Of a stretch of 64,000 bases of DNA, positions 33,122 to 42,658 are shown piece by piece. Numbering within the stretch: position 1 is the stretch's first letter; each line of letters opens with the position of its first letter. Under the pieces are notes generated by a model. It was not told the DNA's origin. It did no database searches and saw only the letters and a list, made by a program, of their open reading frames with translations. The translations under genes and the position numbers were made by a program. The stretch spans positions 137,874-201,873 of the forward strand of contig JAGZZT010000002.1 in the NCBI GenBank assembly GCA_018377235.1, written 5' to 3'. Source of the stretch: Clostridium sp. (GTDB taxonomy: Bacteria; Bacillota; Clostridia; Lachnospirales; Lachnospiraceae).

Positions 33122-34783
33122 TTATTTCCGGTTAGCTTTCTCCATATGGATATTCTTACCTTTGATTCTTACATCTTTCATAGCCTGGAGTACGATATCA
33201 GCCTGCTCTCTGGGAACTTCTACAAAAGTATACTTATCGTACATATCGATACTTCCCACCATTTTTCCCGGCATTCCAGACTCGCCTGCGATGGCGCCCA
33301 GAATGTCGCCTGGCTTTACGTTCTGGTTCTTTCCAATGTTAATGAAAAGTCTGGCCATATCGTCGCCTCCGGAACGGCCTCCTCTGCCGCCGGAGCGTCC
33401 GCCTCTTCCTCTGCCGGAATTTCTGTCTCTGTAATCTCCCAGATCGTCTAAGGATCGCAGAGGCCTGGAATCCTCGATAATGTCCTCGTTGTCCTCGCCC
33501 ATGATCATGCGGAGCAGTCCTGCCGCCAGGTCAAGGGTGGTGTAGTCCTCCTCCAAAACCTTCTTCTCAATAATGTCAATCAGGCGGTTCATATCGCTGT
33601 CCTGCAGAAGCTCCTCCGCCTGGCAGAGAATCTTGTCAGCCTTGATCTCCGTTACATCGTCAATGGATGGAATCGGCTGGGGTACAATCTTCGTCTTGCA
33701 GTATCTCTGGATATCGCGGAGCTTGTAAACCTCTTTTCCCACAGCGAGGCTGAAAGCCTTTCCCTCTCTTCCGGCACGTCCGGTACGTCCAATTCGGTGT
33801 ACATAATACTCCTCATCCTGAGGAATGTCATAGTTAAATACAGCCTCCACATCGTCCACATCAATTCCTCTGGCAGCCACGTCCGTTGCCACTAAAATAT
33901 CCGTTCTGCCCTTTCTGAATCCATTCATAACACGGTCTCTCTGAACCTGCTTCAGATCTCCGTGAAGTCCCTCCGCGAAGTAGCCGCGGCCCTGGAGAGC
34001 CAGCACCAGTTCATCTACCTGGCGCTTGGTATTGCAGAATACCACAGACAGCTTGGGAGCATACATATCCAGAAGACGGCACATTACCTCAATCTTGTTC
34101 TTCGGCTTTACTTCATAGTAATACTGGGTAACCTTTGGAACCGTCAGATCCTTCTTCACTACCTTCACAATTTCCGGATCCTTCTGGAATTTCTTCGCAA
34201 TCTCTGCGATAGCTGACGGCATGGTAGCAGAAAACATTACCGTCTGACGCTCCTCCGGAAGCTCGCTTAAAATCGTCTCCATGTCCTCCAGAAAGCCCAT
34301 GTTCAGCATCTCATCCGCCTCGTCCAGAACAACTGTGTGAACCTGGCCGAACTTGATAGTCTTTCTTCTCATGTGATCCATCACGCGGCCCGGAGTTCCT
34401 ATAATCACCTGAACACCATCCTTTAAGGAACGGATCTGCTTCACAATCTCCTGTCCGCCATAGATAGGCAGAACCTTAATGCCATGCATATATTTGGCCA
34501 GATTGCGGATTTCGTCTGCTACCTGAATCGCCAGCTCTCTTGTTGGGCAGAGCACTACCGCCTGGAGTTTCTTATTCTTTGGATCAATCTTCTGGAGAAG
34601 CGGAATGCCGAAAGCCGCCGTCTTTCCTGTTCCAGTCTGTGCCTGTCCAATAATATCCTTTCCCTCTATCTCTAAGGGGATCGCCTTTGCCTGAATCGGT
34701 GACGCCGCCTCAAATCCCATATCTGTCACTGCACGCAGAATTTTTGCGTCCAGGTTTAATTCGTCAAATCTGATTGTCTCCAT
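33122..34783 (-). CDS. deaD: DEAD-box RNA helicase (DeaD/CsdA/DbpA type)
   Basis: 553 residues. The helicase core has AQTGTGKT (about 47-54), PTRELA, VLDEADEML, SAT and HRIGRTGRAG. A linker and an RGG-like box (GRGRGGRSGGRGGRSGG, about 455-471) precede a C-terminal DbpA-type RNA-binding domain (MARLFINIGKNQNVKPGDI). Such helicases remodel rRNA and structured mRNA, often at low temperature. A strong promoter and an intrinsic terminator in the leader suggest control by attenuation. Confidence 0.94.
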   Translation of the reverse strand: METIRFDELNLDAKILRAVTDMGFEAASPIQAKAIPLEIEGKDIIGQAQTGTGKTAAFGIPLLQKIDPKNKKLQAVVLCPTRELAIQVADEIRNLAKYMHGIKVLPIYGGQEIVKQIRSLKDGVQVIIGTPGRVMDHMRRKTIKFGQVHTVVLDEADEMLNMGFLEDMETILSELPEERQTVMFSATMPSAIAEIAKKFQKDPEIVKVVKKDLTVPKVTQYYYEVKPKNKIEVMCRLLDMYAPKLSVVFCNTKRQVDELVLALQGRGYFAEGLHGDLKQVQRDRVMNGFRKGRTDILVATDVAARGIDVDDVEAVFNYDIPQDEEYYVHRIGRTGRAGREGKAFSLAVGKEVYKLRDIQRYCKTKIVPQPIPSIDDVTEIKADKILCQAEELLQDSDMNRLIDIIEKKVLEEDYTTLDLAAGLLRMIMGEDNEDIIEDSRPLRSLDDLGDYRDRNSGRGRGGRSGGRGGRSGGDDMARLFINIGKNQNVKPGDILGAIAGESGMPGKMVGSIDMYDKYTFVEVPREQADIVLQAMKDVRIKGKNIHMEKANRK

Positions 34784-34872
34784 TCTATTCCTTTCTCAAA
34801 CTTCCAAATCTTTCCCGTTCTTCAGACATACCAGGGGCCCGCCTCACAGTAAAAATATATGCTTCCATAAAG

Positions 34873-34908
34873 CAAAAAAAGATCCAAGACCGTTTCAGTT
34901 CTTGAACC
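34873..34908 (-). promoter_or_regulatory. Intrinsic terminator (attenuator) in the deaD leader
   Basis: On the minus strand GGTTCAAGA pairs with TCTTGGATC (9 bp with two G-U pairs, 10-nt loop) and is followed directly by seven T residues. It begins about 15 nt after the predicted start site and about 90 nt before the deaD ATG, so most transcripts could end before the gene. Confidence 0.6.
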
Positions 34909-34929
34909 TTCCCACTGTATGCCCAGCTT

Positions 34930-34958
34930 ACTATAGCAGAATTTTTTCCTTCTGTCAA
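34930..34958 (-). promoter_or_regulatory. Strong sigma-A promoter of deaD
   Basis: Consensus TTGACA (34958-34953) and TATAGT (34935-34930) with a 17-base spacer on the minus strand. The start is near 34923, giving a 140-nt leader. The region 34959-35120 upstream holds no gene I can support. Confidence 0.7.
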
Positions 34959-35120
34959 TGCACGCAGCCAGAATCTCACGACAAACGCACAAATAAAAAT
35001 CTTTTTTTAAGTCATTGCAAAACAGGCAAAAACTGCAGGCTTTGCCGCTGGCTGCGTTTTCTGCGAAAGCCTTGCTGCCATCGTCCAATCGGAAATCTCT
35101 GAAGTCTTCTCCAGCTATCC

Positions 35121-35172
35121 ACGAGGAAAAATTTTCTTCTTCCGTTTAAAATCATTGAAAATTCTTCCTCGT
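35121..35172 (-). terminator. Stem-loop after brnQ, member C of the dispersed family
   Basis: ACGAGGAAAAATTTTC pairs with GAAAATTCTTCCTCGT with a small internal mismatch. It begins eight bases after the brnQ stop. Read on the minus strand the loop is ATGATTTTAAACGGAAGAA, a diverged form of the loops in members A, B and D. No long T-run follows. Confidence 0.65.
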
Positions 35173-35179
35173 ACATAAA

Positions 35180-36487
35180 TTAATATTTCTTCTTTCCAGC
35201 CGCATCCAGTGCTTTTCCGGCCAGCGCACCTATAAGGCCTGGCAGAATCCAGCCAAGTCCCAGACCATATCCAGGAAGCAGGGTAAAGAGCTGAGAAACA
35301 GCCGGAATGCTGAGTCCCGTTCCCTCCAGCGCGTAGACAATGCTGACAACTCCCGTTAAAGTCACAGCCAGACAGTACATTTTTTTCCCTCCCTTTCCTG
35401 CAAAGGAGAGAAAGATCAAAGCAATAGCCACTGGATAAATGCAGTTTAAAACAGGCACGGAAAATGCCAGTATTTTCGTCAATCCTGCATTGGATACGGC
35501 CATGCTGACAGCCGCAAACAGAACCACCCATGTTCTGTAACTAACCCGCGGGATCAGCTGACAGAAAAACTCACTGCAGCAGCTTAGAAGACCCACGCAG
35601 GTATTGAAACAGGCGATGAAGAAAATCAGCCCCAGTACGACTGTTCCAGCTGAGCCAAAAATATGATCCGCCACAAAGGTCAGCACTCTGGCCCCGTTAT
35701 CAAGCGCCTGAGCTTCCGGACCAGCCTTAATTCCTACATAAGTCAGAGCGCAGTAAACAGATGCCAGAAGCACGCCTGCTATCAGCCCGCTCCGCACAGT
35801 AGACTTTACCACCGCGTCCTCAGCCTTTACTCCCACTGCCTTAATATTGAGCGCAATGATAATTCCAAAATTCAGGGCCGCTATGGTGTCCATGGTCTGA
35901 TAACCCTCCAGGAATCCCTTTACTGGAGCCAGACCGCTGTAGGCGTCCGCTGGCAGCAAGGAAGCCTGCGGTTCGGCAGCTATGCTGCCTGCAAACATGA
36001 TAAAGATCAGCCCCAGCAGCGCCGGACACAAGATTTTTCCCAGACACTGGGTCAGCTTTTCCGGGTGAAACGCCGTTGCTGCCGCCAGCAGGAAAAATAC
36101 TGCCGAGTATCCAAGCTGCCACAAAACTGCCTGCTCTCCATTATTCAAAAACGGGAGCACCGTCATCTCAAAGGAGGTGCTGGCTGTTCTGGGGATGGCC
36201 AGGCATGGTCCGATGGATAAATAAATCAGAATGGTAAATACCATAGAAAATACCGGATGCACCCTTCCCGCCAGACAGTCAAGACCTCCCGCCCTTGACA
36301 CAGCGATCACACCAAGAACCGGAAGACCGACTGCGCTCATCAAGAAGCCTGCCATAGCCGGCCACGCAGCAGTCCCGGCCTGAGCCGCCAAAAACGGCGG
36401 AAAAATCAAATTTCCCGCCCCAAAAAACATAGAAAACAGAGTCAGGCCCACAACCATAAGCCTGCGCCCTTTTAATGTCTCATCCAT
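35180..36487 (-). CDS. brnQ: Branched-chain amino acid:cation symporter BrnQ
   Basis: About 435 residues from the ATG at 36487 with GGGGAGG five bases upstream. About 12 membrane helices. The family opening LTLFSMFFGAGNLIFPPFL is present at about 16-34, and the internal IPRTASTSFEM segment matches LIVCS symporters. It imports leucine, isoleucine and valine with sodium or protons. The start overlaps the end of the upstream membrane protein gene by 16 bases. Confidence 0.92.
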   Translation of the reverse strand: MDETLKGRRLMVVGLTLFSMFFGAGNLIFPPFLAAQAGTAAWPAMAGFLMSAVGLPVLGVIAVSRAGGLDCLAGRVHPVFSMVFTILIYLSIGPCLAIPRTASTSFEMTVLPFLNNGEQAVLWQLGYSAVFFLLAAATAFHPEKLTQCLGKILCPALLGLIFIMFAGSIAAEPQASLLPADAYSGLAPVKGFLEGYQTMDTIAALNFGIIIALNIKAVGVKAEDAVVKSTVRSGLIAGVLLASVYCALTYVGIKAGPEAQALDNGARVLTFVADHIFGSAGTVVLGLIFFIACFNTCVGLLSCCSEFFCQLIPRVSYRTWVVLFAAVSMAVSNAGLTKILAFSVPVLNCIYPVAIALIFLSFAGKGGKKMYCLAVTLTGVVSIVYALEGTGLSIPAVSQLFTLLPGYGLGLGWILPGLIGALAGKALDAAGKKKY

Positions 36488-38190
36488 ACAAACCTCCCCT
36501 TTGATACCCACTGAATCCAGTCCTGCATTCCCAGAACCGCATAGGGAATCAACAGCGTAAAATAAGAAACTGTATACTGTCCCTTAGCCTCCCAAAACAG
36601 GTGGAACAGAAAGCCTCCGATAAAAATGACGGCAAAAAATAGTCCCTGGAACTTCACTCTCCGAAAACGGAATACTACAAACAACAGCGCCCCCGCATAG
36701 ACCAGCGTCTGAACTGCATTGCACAGCTCCCAGTAAATTTCATTGGCCGCTCCACCCTCTTTAAACAGCGATCTGGCAAAGGAAGGAAACAGCCATCCAA
36801 ATCCCTTCACCTCCTGAATCCACAGGCTCTGAAAGGTGGGTTCTGTCCACATGGACCGCAGCTTTCTGTTGAAAAAATCGGCCGCATAGTCAGGATGCTC
36901 CATAAAATACTGAATCGTTTGTCCCAGATCCCGCTTCACAGCCGCAGCTGTCAGCTCCCGGTCCTCATGATTATCCAGATAAATATGTACATTATAATTA
37001 TTAAACCAGCCTGGAGCTCTGCTGCCTTCCTGAAGCCCCATCTCTACCCATGTGAGCATAGGAGGACCGCCTTCCACTGAATGGCCGGCCACTAGAGAAA
37101 GCCCCCCTGACACCAGACTGTGACTTGTCAGATAAGCAGCCAGCACGGCCGCGGCTCCCAGAAAAGGAAACAACTTTTTCTGAAATACAGCTTCCGCCAG
37201 GAAAAAGATAACCATAGCTGCCAGAACAATCATATAGTTAGATTTAAACAGAATGGCTGCTGAAATCAGGAGCGACGCAAAAAAAAGAGCGCGTTTCCTT
37301 CTCTCATCCAGAAACTTTTTCTCATACCATACAGCCGCCGCTGAGCAGGCAAAGCCTGGAATCGTCCCGTATGCAAAGGTGACATAAAAGGAAAATGGCA
37401 GAAATGCCATCATCAGCAGAACGAGACCACGAAAACTGCTCTTCATTTCCAAGACAGCTTCCGCCATCTTTCCTGTATACAAAATACCAGCTGCCAAAAA
37501 GGCCACATTGAGCAGCTGCCATAGAAAAGAAGCCTGTTCGCCGACAAGCAGATACAGCAAAGCTGCAAACAAAATCTGCCCGTTCTGATGAGGGTAAGTA
37601 TAGGCGTAGCCTTCAAAATCAGAATAATGATACCGGAATCCCACCTGATTCCAGGGCGAAAGATCGCCTTCTGCCAAAGCTTTTCCACAGGCGATAACCA
37701 ATCTCTGATCTGATGCCGGCCGAAACATTGTTCCCATGATCCAGATTACATAAAACCCTGAAATAATGAGAACAAGCCGGATAAAGCGTTTCCTGCATTC
37801 CGTCTGCTCCCCCCGGCTTTTTTCCGCTTTTTCTCCTATATTCCTGACTTTAAGAACCACCGTGCCCAGAGCAGTAATAAGGATGAATACCAGAAGATGG
37901 TACAGAAAAGAGTCTCCATAAAACCACACCTGCTCGGCTCCCCCATACACAGCTGCGCTGCCTGTTGCACTGAGGAAAAAAAGGAGCAGCAAAATTCCTG
38001 TAAAGATAAACAGAATCACAATACAGGCCGCCGCCTCGAGACAGGAACGCTCCTGCTCCCTTGTCCCTGACTCTCTTCTCCGGCTGCGCCCCTTTCCTGA
38101 AACCACCGCCTCAAAACTCTGCCATTTTTCTTCTGCTCTGTTTTTTCCCCCGATCTCTCCTCCCCTTTCTTTCATTTCCTCCCTGACCAT
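36472..38190 (-). CDS. Polytopic membrane protein, GT-C glycosyltransferase-like
   Basis: 572 residues. A basic cytoplasmic start (1-48) is followed by 11-13 helices. Between early helices is an exported loop containing FRPASDQRLVIACGKAL, which places acidic residues after the first helices as in GT39/GT83-type lipid-linked glycosyltransferases. A large exported segment lies at about 360-470. I infer transfer of a lipid-linked sugar at the cell surface; the acceptor is unknown. It is cotranscribed with brnQ downstream and 42 bases after a response regulator gene. Confidence 0.7.
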   Translation of the reverse strand: MVREEMKERGGEIGGKNRAEEKWQSFEAVVSGKGRSRRRESGTREQERSCLEAAACIVILFIFTGILLLLFFLSATGSAAVYGGAEQVWFYGDSFLYHLLVFILITALGTVVLKVRNIGEKAEKSRGEQTECRKRFIRLVLIISGFYVIWIMGTMFRPASDQRLVIACGKALAEGDLSPWNQVGFRYHYSDFEGYAYTYPHQNGQILFAALLYLLVGEQASFLWQLLNVAFLAAGILYTGKMAEAVLEMKSSFRGLVLLMMAFLPFSFYVTFAYGTIPGFACSAAAVWYEKKFLDERRKRALFFASLLISAAILFKSNYMIVLAAMVIFFLAEAVFQKKLFPFLGAAAVLAAYLTSHSLVSGGLSLVAGHSVEGGPPMLTWVEMGLQEGSRAPGWFNNYNVHIYLDNHEDRELTAAAVKRDLGQTIQYFMEHPDYAADFFNRKLRSMWTEPTFQSLWIQEVKGFGWLFPSFARSLFKEGGAANEIYWELCNAVQTLVYAGALLFVVFRFRRVKFQGLFFAVIFIGGFLFHLFWEAKGQYTVSYFTLLIPYAVLGMQDWIQWVSKGRFVWMRH

Positions 38191-38232
38191 AGCGCTCCTC
38201 TTATGTCTCTTATTTTCTATCTGTCACAGAAA

Positions 38233-38922
38233 TCAGACCTTAAACCGGTAACCCACTCCCCAGATAGTCTCAATATACTGAGGTTTAGCTGTGTTAAACT
38301 CAATTTTCTCCCTGATTTTCTTAATGTGAACTGTCACCGTGGCGATATCTCCCAGGGATTCCATATCCCAGATGCGGCTGAACAGTTCCTCCTTTGTAAA
38401 CACATGGTTTGGATTCTGAGCCAGGAAAGCCAGCAGGTCGAACTCCTTGGTAGTAAAGTTTTTCTCTTCCCCGTTCACATACACTCTTCTGGCTGTCTTG
38501 TCAATCTTCAGGCCGCGGATCTCGATGATCTCATTCTCCGGCATTCCGCTTCCAATCAGTCTCTCATACCGGGCCATATGAGCCTTCACCCTGGCCACCA
38601 TTTCGCTGGGGCTGAAGGGTTTTGTGATATAGTCGTCTGCTCCCAGTCCCAGACCACGGATCTTGTCAATATCGTCTTTCTTGGCAGAAACCATAATGAT
38701 AGGCGTATTCTTCACTTCCCTAACCTTCCGGCAAATTTCAAATCCATCGACTCCGGGCAGCATCAAATCCAGAATCAAGAGATCAAACTCCTCCTCTAAC
38801 GCTCTCTTAAGGCCCGTTTCACCATTATTCTCAATCTCTACCTCAAAGCCGGAAAGTTCCAGATAATCCTTTTCCAGCTCTGCGATAGCCTCCTCATCCT
38901 CAACAATTAAAATTCTGCTCAT
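38233..38922 (-). CDS. OmpR-family response regulator
   Basis: 229 residues. Acidic pocket VEDEEA, phosphoacceptor in LLILDLMLPGVDG, switch Lys in DDYITKPFSP; winged helix ending in VTVHIKKIREKI and IWGVGYRFKV. The ATG overlaps the stop of the upstream kinase gene by four bases... the kinase is translated first in this pair. The glycosyltransferase-like gene follows directly and may be a target. Confidence 0.93.
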   Translation of the reverse strand: MSRILIVEDEEAIAELEKDYLELSGFEVEIENNGETGLKRALEEEFDLLILDLMLPGVDGFEICRKVREVKNTPIIMVSAKKDDIDKIRGLGLGADDYITKPFSPSEMVARVKAHMARYERLIGSGMPENEIIEIRGLKIDKTARRVYVNGEEKNFTTKEFDLLAFLAQNPNHVFTKEELFSRIWDMESLGDIATVTVHIKKIREKIEFNTAKPQYIETIWGVGYRFKV

Positions 38923-40409
38923 TCCTGAATAACCTCCTGATATTTTCTAAGCACAAAGTGAATCTCTGTGCCGATTCCTTCCTTGCTGGAAGCCCAAATT
39001 CTGCCTCCGTGATCCTCGATAATCTTTTTCACAATGGAAAGCCCAATGCCGCTTCCCCCTTTGGAAGAATTTCGTGAGGAATCCGTCCGGTAGAACCGGT
39101 CAAAAATGTAAGGCAGATCCTTAGCTGCGATTCCTTTTCCGTTATCCTCGATGACAACCTGAATAAAATCTCCATCATCTGTAATCCGAAGATTGATAAT
39201 GCCCTTCTTTTTATCGAGATATTTCAGGGAATTGCCAATAATGTTGTTAATGACTCGCTTCATCTGCTCCGCATCTGCGATAACCAGCACATCCTCGTCC
39301 ACATAATTGAAATATCCCAGCTCAATTCCCCTGGTCTCCATATCCAGACCGACCTCTTCCACACAGTCCCAGAAATACTCGGCCACATTGATCTTAGAAA
39401 AAGTGTAGGGAATCCTGTTCGTGTCAATCTTTGAATAAAAGGTCAGCTCGTCAATGAGCCTGTCCATGTCGTTGGCCTTATTGTAAATAGTCCTGATATA
39501 CTTGTTCAGCTTCTCCGGAGACGATGCAACTCCGTCCTGAATTCCCTCCACATATCCCTTGATCGCCGTGATCGGTGTCTTCAGATCATGAGAAATATTG
39601 CTGATCAGCTCCTTGCTCTCCTTATCGTACTGGATCTTCTCCTCTGCCGACTCCTTCAGACGGAGGCGCATCTCCTCAAAATCCTGGCAGAGCATTCCTA
39701 TCTCGTCATCATTCTCCGCATCCAGGGTAAAATCGAGATTTCCATCCCGAATCTTCTTCGTCGCCTCCTGAAGCTCGTGGAGCGGGCGCAGAATGGAGCG
39801 GTACACCCACATAACAAGCATTCCGCCTGTCAGGCATATGATAGCGATTCCCACTATCAGCATCTCGTTCAGCATAGATTTAATCTCCGGCACATATTCG
39901 CCTACATTCGTTACAATAAAGGCGCTTCCCCGGCTCCTGTCCCCATACTGAAAATCAATCTGCTTTAACAGATGCTGCTCCTCACCATCCACATAGAAAC
40001 CGCCTGACAGAACATCGGAGTTGTCCTCCCCATAAGGCGGCAGCTGGGAAAACAGCTTTTCGCCCTCTGGATCACCTGAAAAAATAATATTCGGTCCCTT
40101 TCTCACCAGCAGAAAGGAATACTCCGCCCTCAGAGCTTCGTTTACCTTAGCCAGACATTCTGGATCCTCCAGCTTGTCCGGCTCGTTCATGGCTATATGG
40201 CGTATTTTCTTCTGCGAATTGATCGTCAGGCGGTTAAATACCTGCATAGAATTTCCAGAGAGGAGATCTACCTGCTCACTGAGTCCGTAAGTTTTCTGAA
40301 AAGAGCGGATCTGATAATTGCTCAGAGCCGTGATCGCGCCGTAAATCAGAAAAATAGGAACCACGGTAATTGTAATAAAAGCGATAGCCAGACGCGTCTT
40401 GATCTTCAT
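38919..40409 (-). CDS. Membrane sensor histidine kinase
   Basis: 496 residues. Helices at about 8-28 and 185-208 flank an exported PAS/Cache-like sensor. HAMP at about 210-262, then HisKA with NISHDLKTPITAIKGYVEGI, and an ATPase domain with VINNIIGNSLKYL, DNGKGIAAKDLP and GGSGIGLSIVKKI. All motifs are intact. AAAGGAG lies eight to nine bases before the ATG. A 28-bp inverted repeat about 80-105 bases upstream may be its operator. Confidence 0.93.
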   Translation of the reverse strand: MKIKTRLAIAFITITVVPIFLIYGAITALSNYQIRSFQKTYGLSEQVDLLSGNSMQVFNRLTINSQKKIRHIAMNEPDKLEDPECLAKVNEALRAEYSFLLVRKGPNIIFSGDPEGEKLFSQLPPYGEDNSDVLSGGFYVDGEEQHLLKQIDFQYGDRSRGSAFIVTNVGEYVPEIKSMLNEMLIVGIAIICLTGGMLVMWVYRSILRPLHELQEATKKIRDGNLDFTLDAENDDEIGMLCQDFEEMRLRLKESAEEKIQYDKESKELISNISHDLKTPITAIKGYVEGIQDGVASSPEKLNKYIRTIYNKANDMDRLIDELTFYSKIDTNRIPYTFSKINVAEYFWDCVEEVGLDMETRGIELGYFNYVDEDVLVIADAEQMKRVINNIIGNSLKYLDKKKGIINLRITDDGDFIQVVIEDNGKGIAAKDLPYIFDRFYRTDSSRNSSKGGSGIGLSIVKKIIEDHGGRIWASSKEGIGTEIHFVLRKYQEVIQE

Positions 40410-40433
40410 ACTGTTGTCTCCTTTGACAAAAAT

Positions 40434-40470
40434 ATGAGAAAACCTGCGCCAGCCTGCATGGTTTTCTCAT
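40434..40470 (-). terminator. Terminator between the AraC-type regulator and the kinase
   Basis: ATGAGAAAACC (40434-40444) and GGTTTTCTCAT (40460-40470) pair over 11 bp. T-runs follow on both strands. It lies 25 bases upstream of the kinase start, so it could also act as an attenuator of that operon if the promoter is further upstream. Confidence 0.7.
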
Positions 40471-40486
40471 ATTTTTAACTGTCGCT

Positions 40487-40514
40487 GTATACTTTTAACT
40501 TGCTTAAAGTATAC
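40487..40514. promoter_or_regulatory. Inverted repeat, possible operator
   Basis: GTATACTTTTAA and TTAAAGTATAC form a near-perfect inverted repeat with a five-base centre. It lies between the AraC-type gene and the kinase operon. The GTATAC half sites are also close to -10 elements, so it would overlap a promoter. Confidence 0.45.
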
Positions 40515-40567
40515 CATATTTTTAGAAGCACGTTTCTAAAAGTTATCTAAATTTTCTCCTCTTCTGT

Positions 40568-41008
40568 TCAGCCCTCTCTGCCGGCAACCCCCTTTTCCAG
40601 CTGGACTCTGTACTCCCCCGCCGATATTCCTACCTGTCTTTTAAAAACATGGCAGAAATGAGCGCTGTCGGAAAACCCTACCTCTACGGCAATATCTCCT
40701 ACCCGCCTGGATGGATCTGCCAGCAGACGTATCGCCTCGTCAATCCTTACCCTGTTCAGCAGCTCTGAAAAATTTTTCCCTGTGTGACGGTTCAACAGCT
40801 TGCTCAGATGCCACTGGCTTACAAACATCTGCTCCGCTACCCCCGTCAGAGTCAGATGCTTTCTGTAATTTTCCTTCATATAGCAGAGCGCCCGCGCAAC
40901 AATGTACGCACCGGATGACACCTTTGGTCCGGTCCCGGTTTCGGATGCCATAGGCTCCCCTGGGGACGGATTTTTGCACACATTCTGTTTCACATCTGAT
41001 ACCCCCAT
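40568..41008 (-). CDS. AraC-family regulator, DNA-binding domain only
   Basis: About 146 residues from the ATG at 41008 (GAGG upstream); a GTG at 41026 is an equal alternative. The first 45 residues look disordered. Two helix-turn-helix motifs follow: LTLTGVAEQMFVSQWHLSKL and the family signature DIAVEVGFSDSAHFCHVFKR. There is no ligand-binding domain, so it may need a partner or respond only to its own level. It is transcribed toward the kinase operon but has its own terminator. Confidence 0.85.
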   Translation of the reverse strand: MGVSDVKQNVCKNPSPGEPMASETGTGPKVSSGAYIVARALCYMKENYRKHLTLTGVAEQMFVSQWHLSKLLNRHTGKNFSELLNRVRIDEAIRLLADPSRRVGDIAVEVGFSDSAHFCHVFKRQVGISAGEYRVQLEKGVAGREG

Positions 41009-41188
41009 TTTATCCTCTATATCCACCTATACCTTCTGTCCGTTCCTATATCAAAATCATATACCTTTTGTCAACGGAACTCAACATTTTTTCAAACTTT
41101 TTTGAAAATATATATTCTGATTTTATATTAAAAACTATTATTCAGAATAGTATGAATTATTTAAACATTCTATCCACAATCATCCAGC

Positions 41189-41243
41189 AAAAAAAGAGAC
41201 ATTTCCCCAGAATGTAAATGACTCTGCCAGAAAATGCCTCTTC
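41189..41243 (-). terminator. Terminator of metK
   Basis: On the minus strand GAGGCATTTTC pairs with GGAAATGTCTC (two wobble pairs) around a long loop and is followed by TTTTTTT. It starts 20 bases after the metK stop. Confidence 0.7.
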
Positions 41244-41262
41244 TCAGTATTGATGGAATTCT

Positions 41263-42453
41263 TTATTTTAAGTATGCTTTCAGCGTATCCACACGGTCTA
41301 ACTTCTCCCACGGAAGATCCAGATCGTTTCTTCCGAAATGTCCGTAAGCTGCCGTCTGCTTGTAAATCGGGCGGCGGAGATCCAGCATCTTGATAATTCC
41401 TGCCGGGCGGAGATCAAAGTTCTCTCTCACGATCTCTACCAGTTTCTCATCAGACAGTTTTCCTGTACCAAAGGTATCTACCATGATAGAGGTCGGATGA
41501 GCCACTCCGATTGCGTAAGAAAGCTGGATTTCACACTTGTCAGCCAGCCCTGCAGCCACAATATTCTTAGCCACATAGCGGGCTGCGTAAGCTGCGGAAC
41601 GATCTACCTTTGTGCAATCCTTTCCAGAGAAAGCTCCGCCGCCGTGACGGGCATATCCGCCGTAAGTGTCTACAATGATCTTTCTTCCTGTCAGACCACT
41701 GTCACCATGAGGTCCTCCGATCACGAAGCGCCCTGTCGGATTAATAAAGAACTTCGTATTTGTATCAATCATATTGGCCGGAAGAATTGGGTCAAACACA
41801 TAGCGCTTAATATCCTTGTGAATCTGCTCCTGAGTCACTTTCTCATCGTGCTGAGTAGAGAGAACCACTGCGTCTAAGCGGAACGGTGTTCCATTTTCAT
41901 CGTACTCTACTGTTACCTGGGTCTTTCCGTCCGGGCGAAGATACGGAAGCGTTCCGTTCTTTCTCACCTCTGTCAGTCTTCTGGCAAGCTTGTGAGCCAG
42001 GGAAATCGGATACGGCATATACTCTTCTGTCTCATTAGCTGCAAAACCGAACATCATACCCTGATCGCCGGCTCCGATGGCATCGATCTCCTCATCGGAC
42101 ATCTTGTTCTCCTTCGCCTCTAACGCCTTGTCTACTCCCAAAGCAATGTCAGCAGACTGCTCGTCAATGGCAGTCAGCACGCCGCAGGTATCGCAGTCAA
42201 AACCGTATTTCGCACGGTCATATCCGATTTCGCGGACTGTCTCGCGGACGATTTTCTGAATGTCCACATAAGCGTTCGTTGTAATCTCTCCCATAACCAG
42301 GACAAGTCCTGTGGTAACTGCTGTCTCACAGGCAACACGGCTCATCGGATCCTTCTCCATAAGAGCGTCCAGAATCGCATCGGAAATCTGATCGCACATT
42401 TTGTCTGGATGGCCTTCAGTAACAGACTCGGATGTAAAAAGTAACTTTTCCAC
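41263..42453 (-). CDS. metK: S-adenosylmethionine synthetase
   Basis: About 396 residues from a GTG at 42453 with AAGGAGG six bases upstream. It makes S-adenosylmethionine from methionine and ATP. Family marks are FTSESVTEGHPDK at the N-terminus, GAGDQGMMFGFA, and GGGAFSGKDCTKVDRSAAYAARY. The length is standard. It is under a SAM riboswitch with an intrinsic terminator, so end-product control is expected. Confidence 0.95.
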   Translation of the reverse strand: MEKLLFTSESVTEGHPDKMCDQISDAILDALMEKDPMSRVACETAVTTGLVLVMGEITTNAYVDIQKIVRETVREIGYDRAKYGFDCDTCGVLTAIDEQSADIALGVDKALEAKENKMSDEEIDAIGAGDQGMMFGFAANETEEYMPYPISLAHKLARRLTEVRKNGTLPYLRPDGKTQVTVEYDENGTPFRLDAVVLSTQHDEKVTQEQIHKDIKRYVFDPILPANMIDTNTKFFINPTGRFVIGGPHGDSGLTGRKIIVDTYGGYARHGGGAFSGKDCTKVDRSAAYAARYVAKNIVAAGLADKCEIQLSYAIGVAHPTSIMVDTFGTGKLSDEKLVEIVRENFDLRPAGIIKMLDLRRPIYKQTAAYGHFGRNDLDLPWEKLDRVDTLKAYLK

Positions 42454-42650
42454 GTTGTTCCTCCTTTTTCTTAGTAAATTCATAGTTTCTTCTGCTCTGT
42501 GCGCATCTTAAAAGACTCTCTTCACCTGCATGGCTGAATCAAAGCGGGTCTGGCCGCTTTGCGCGCCAGATGCGGGCTGCCTCTGGCAGCCGGGATTCCT
42601 CTCGCATCTGTGCGCATATTCAGACTTTTTTTTATGAAAAAACACCGTTT
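42454..42650 (-). other. Additional structured leader between the riboswitch terminator and metK
   Basis: After the terminator, the leader carries GCGGGCTGCC-type nested hairpins. AGATGCG (near 42569) pairs with CGCATCT (near 42603), enclosing GGCTGCC/GGCAGCC, and AAAGCGG/CCGCTTT forms another. GATGCGCACA occurs twice. No reading frame here is convincing. Confidence 0.45.
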
Positions 42651-42658
42651 TTATCGTA

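Noticed and set aside
34785..35088. Two overlapping minus-strand frames upstream of deaD
   Set aside because: They cover the deaD promoter and attenuator.
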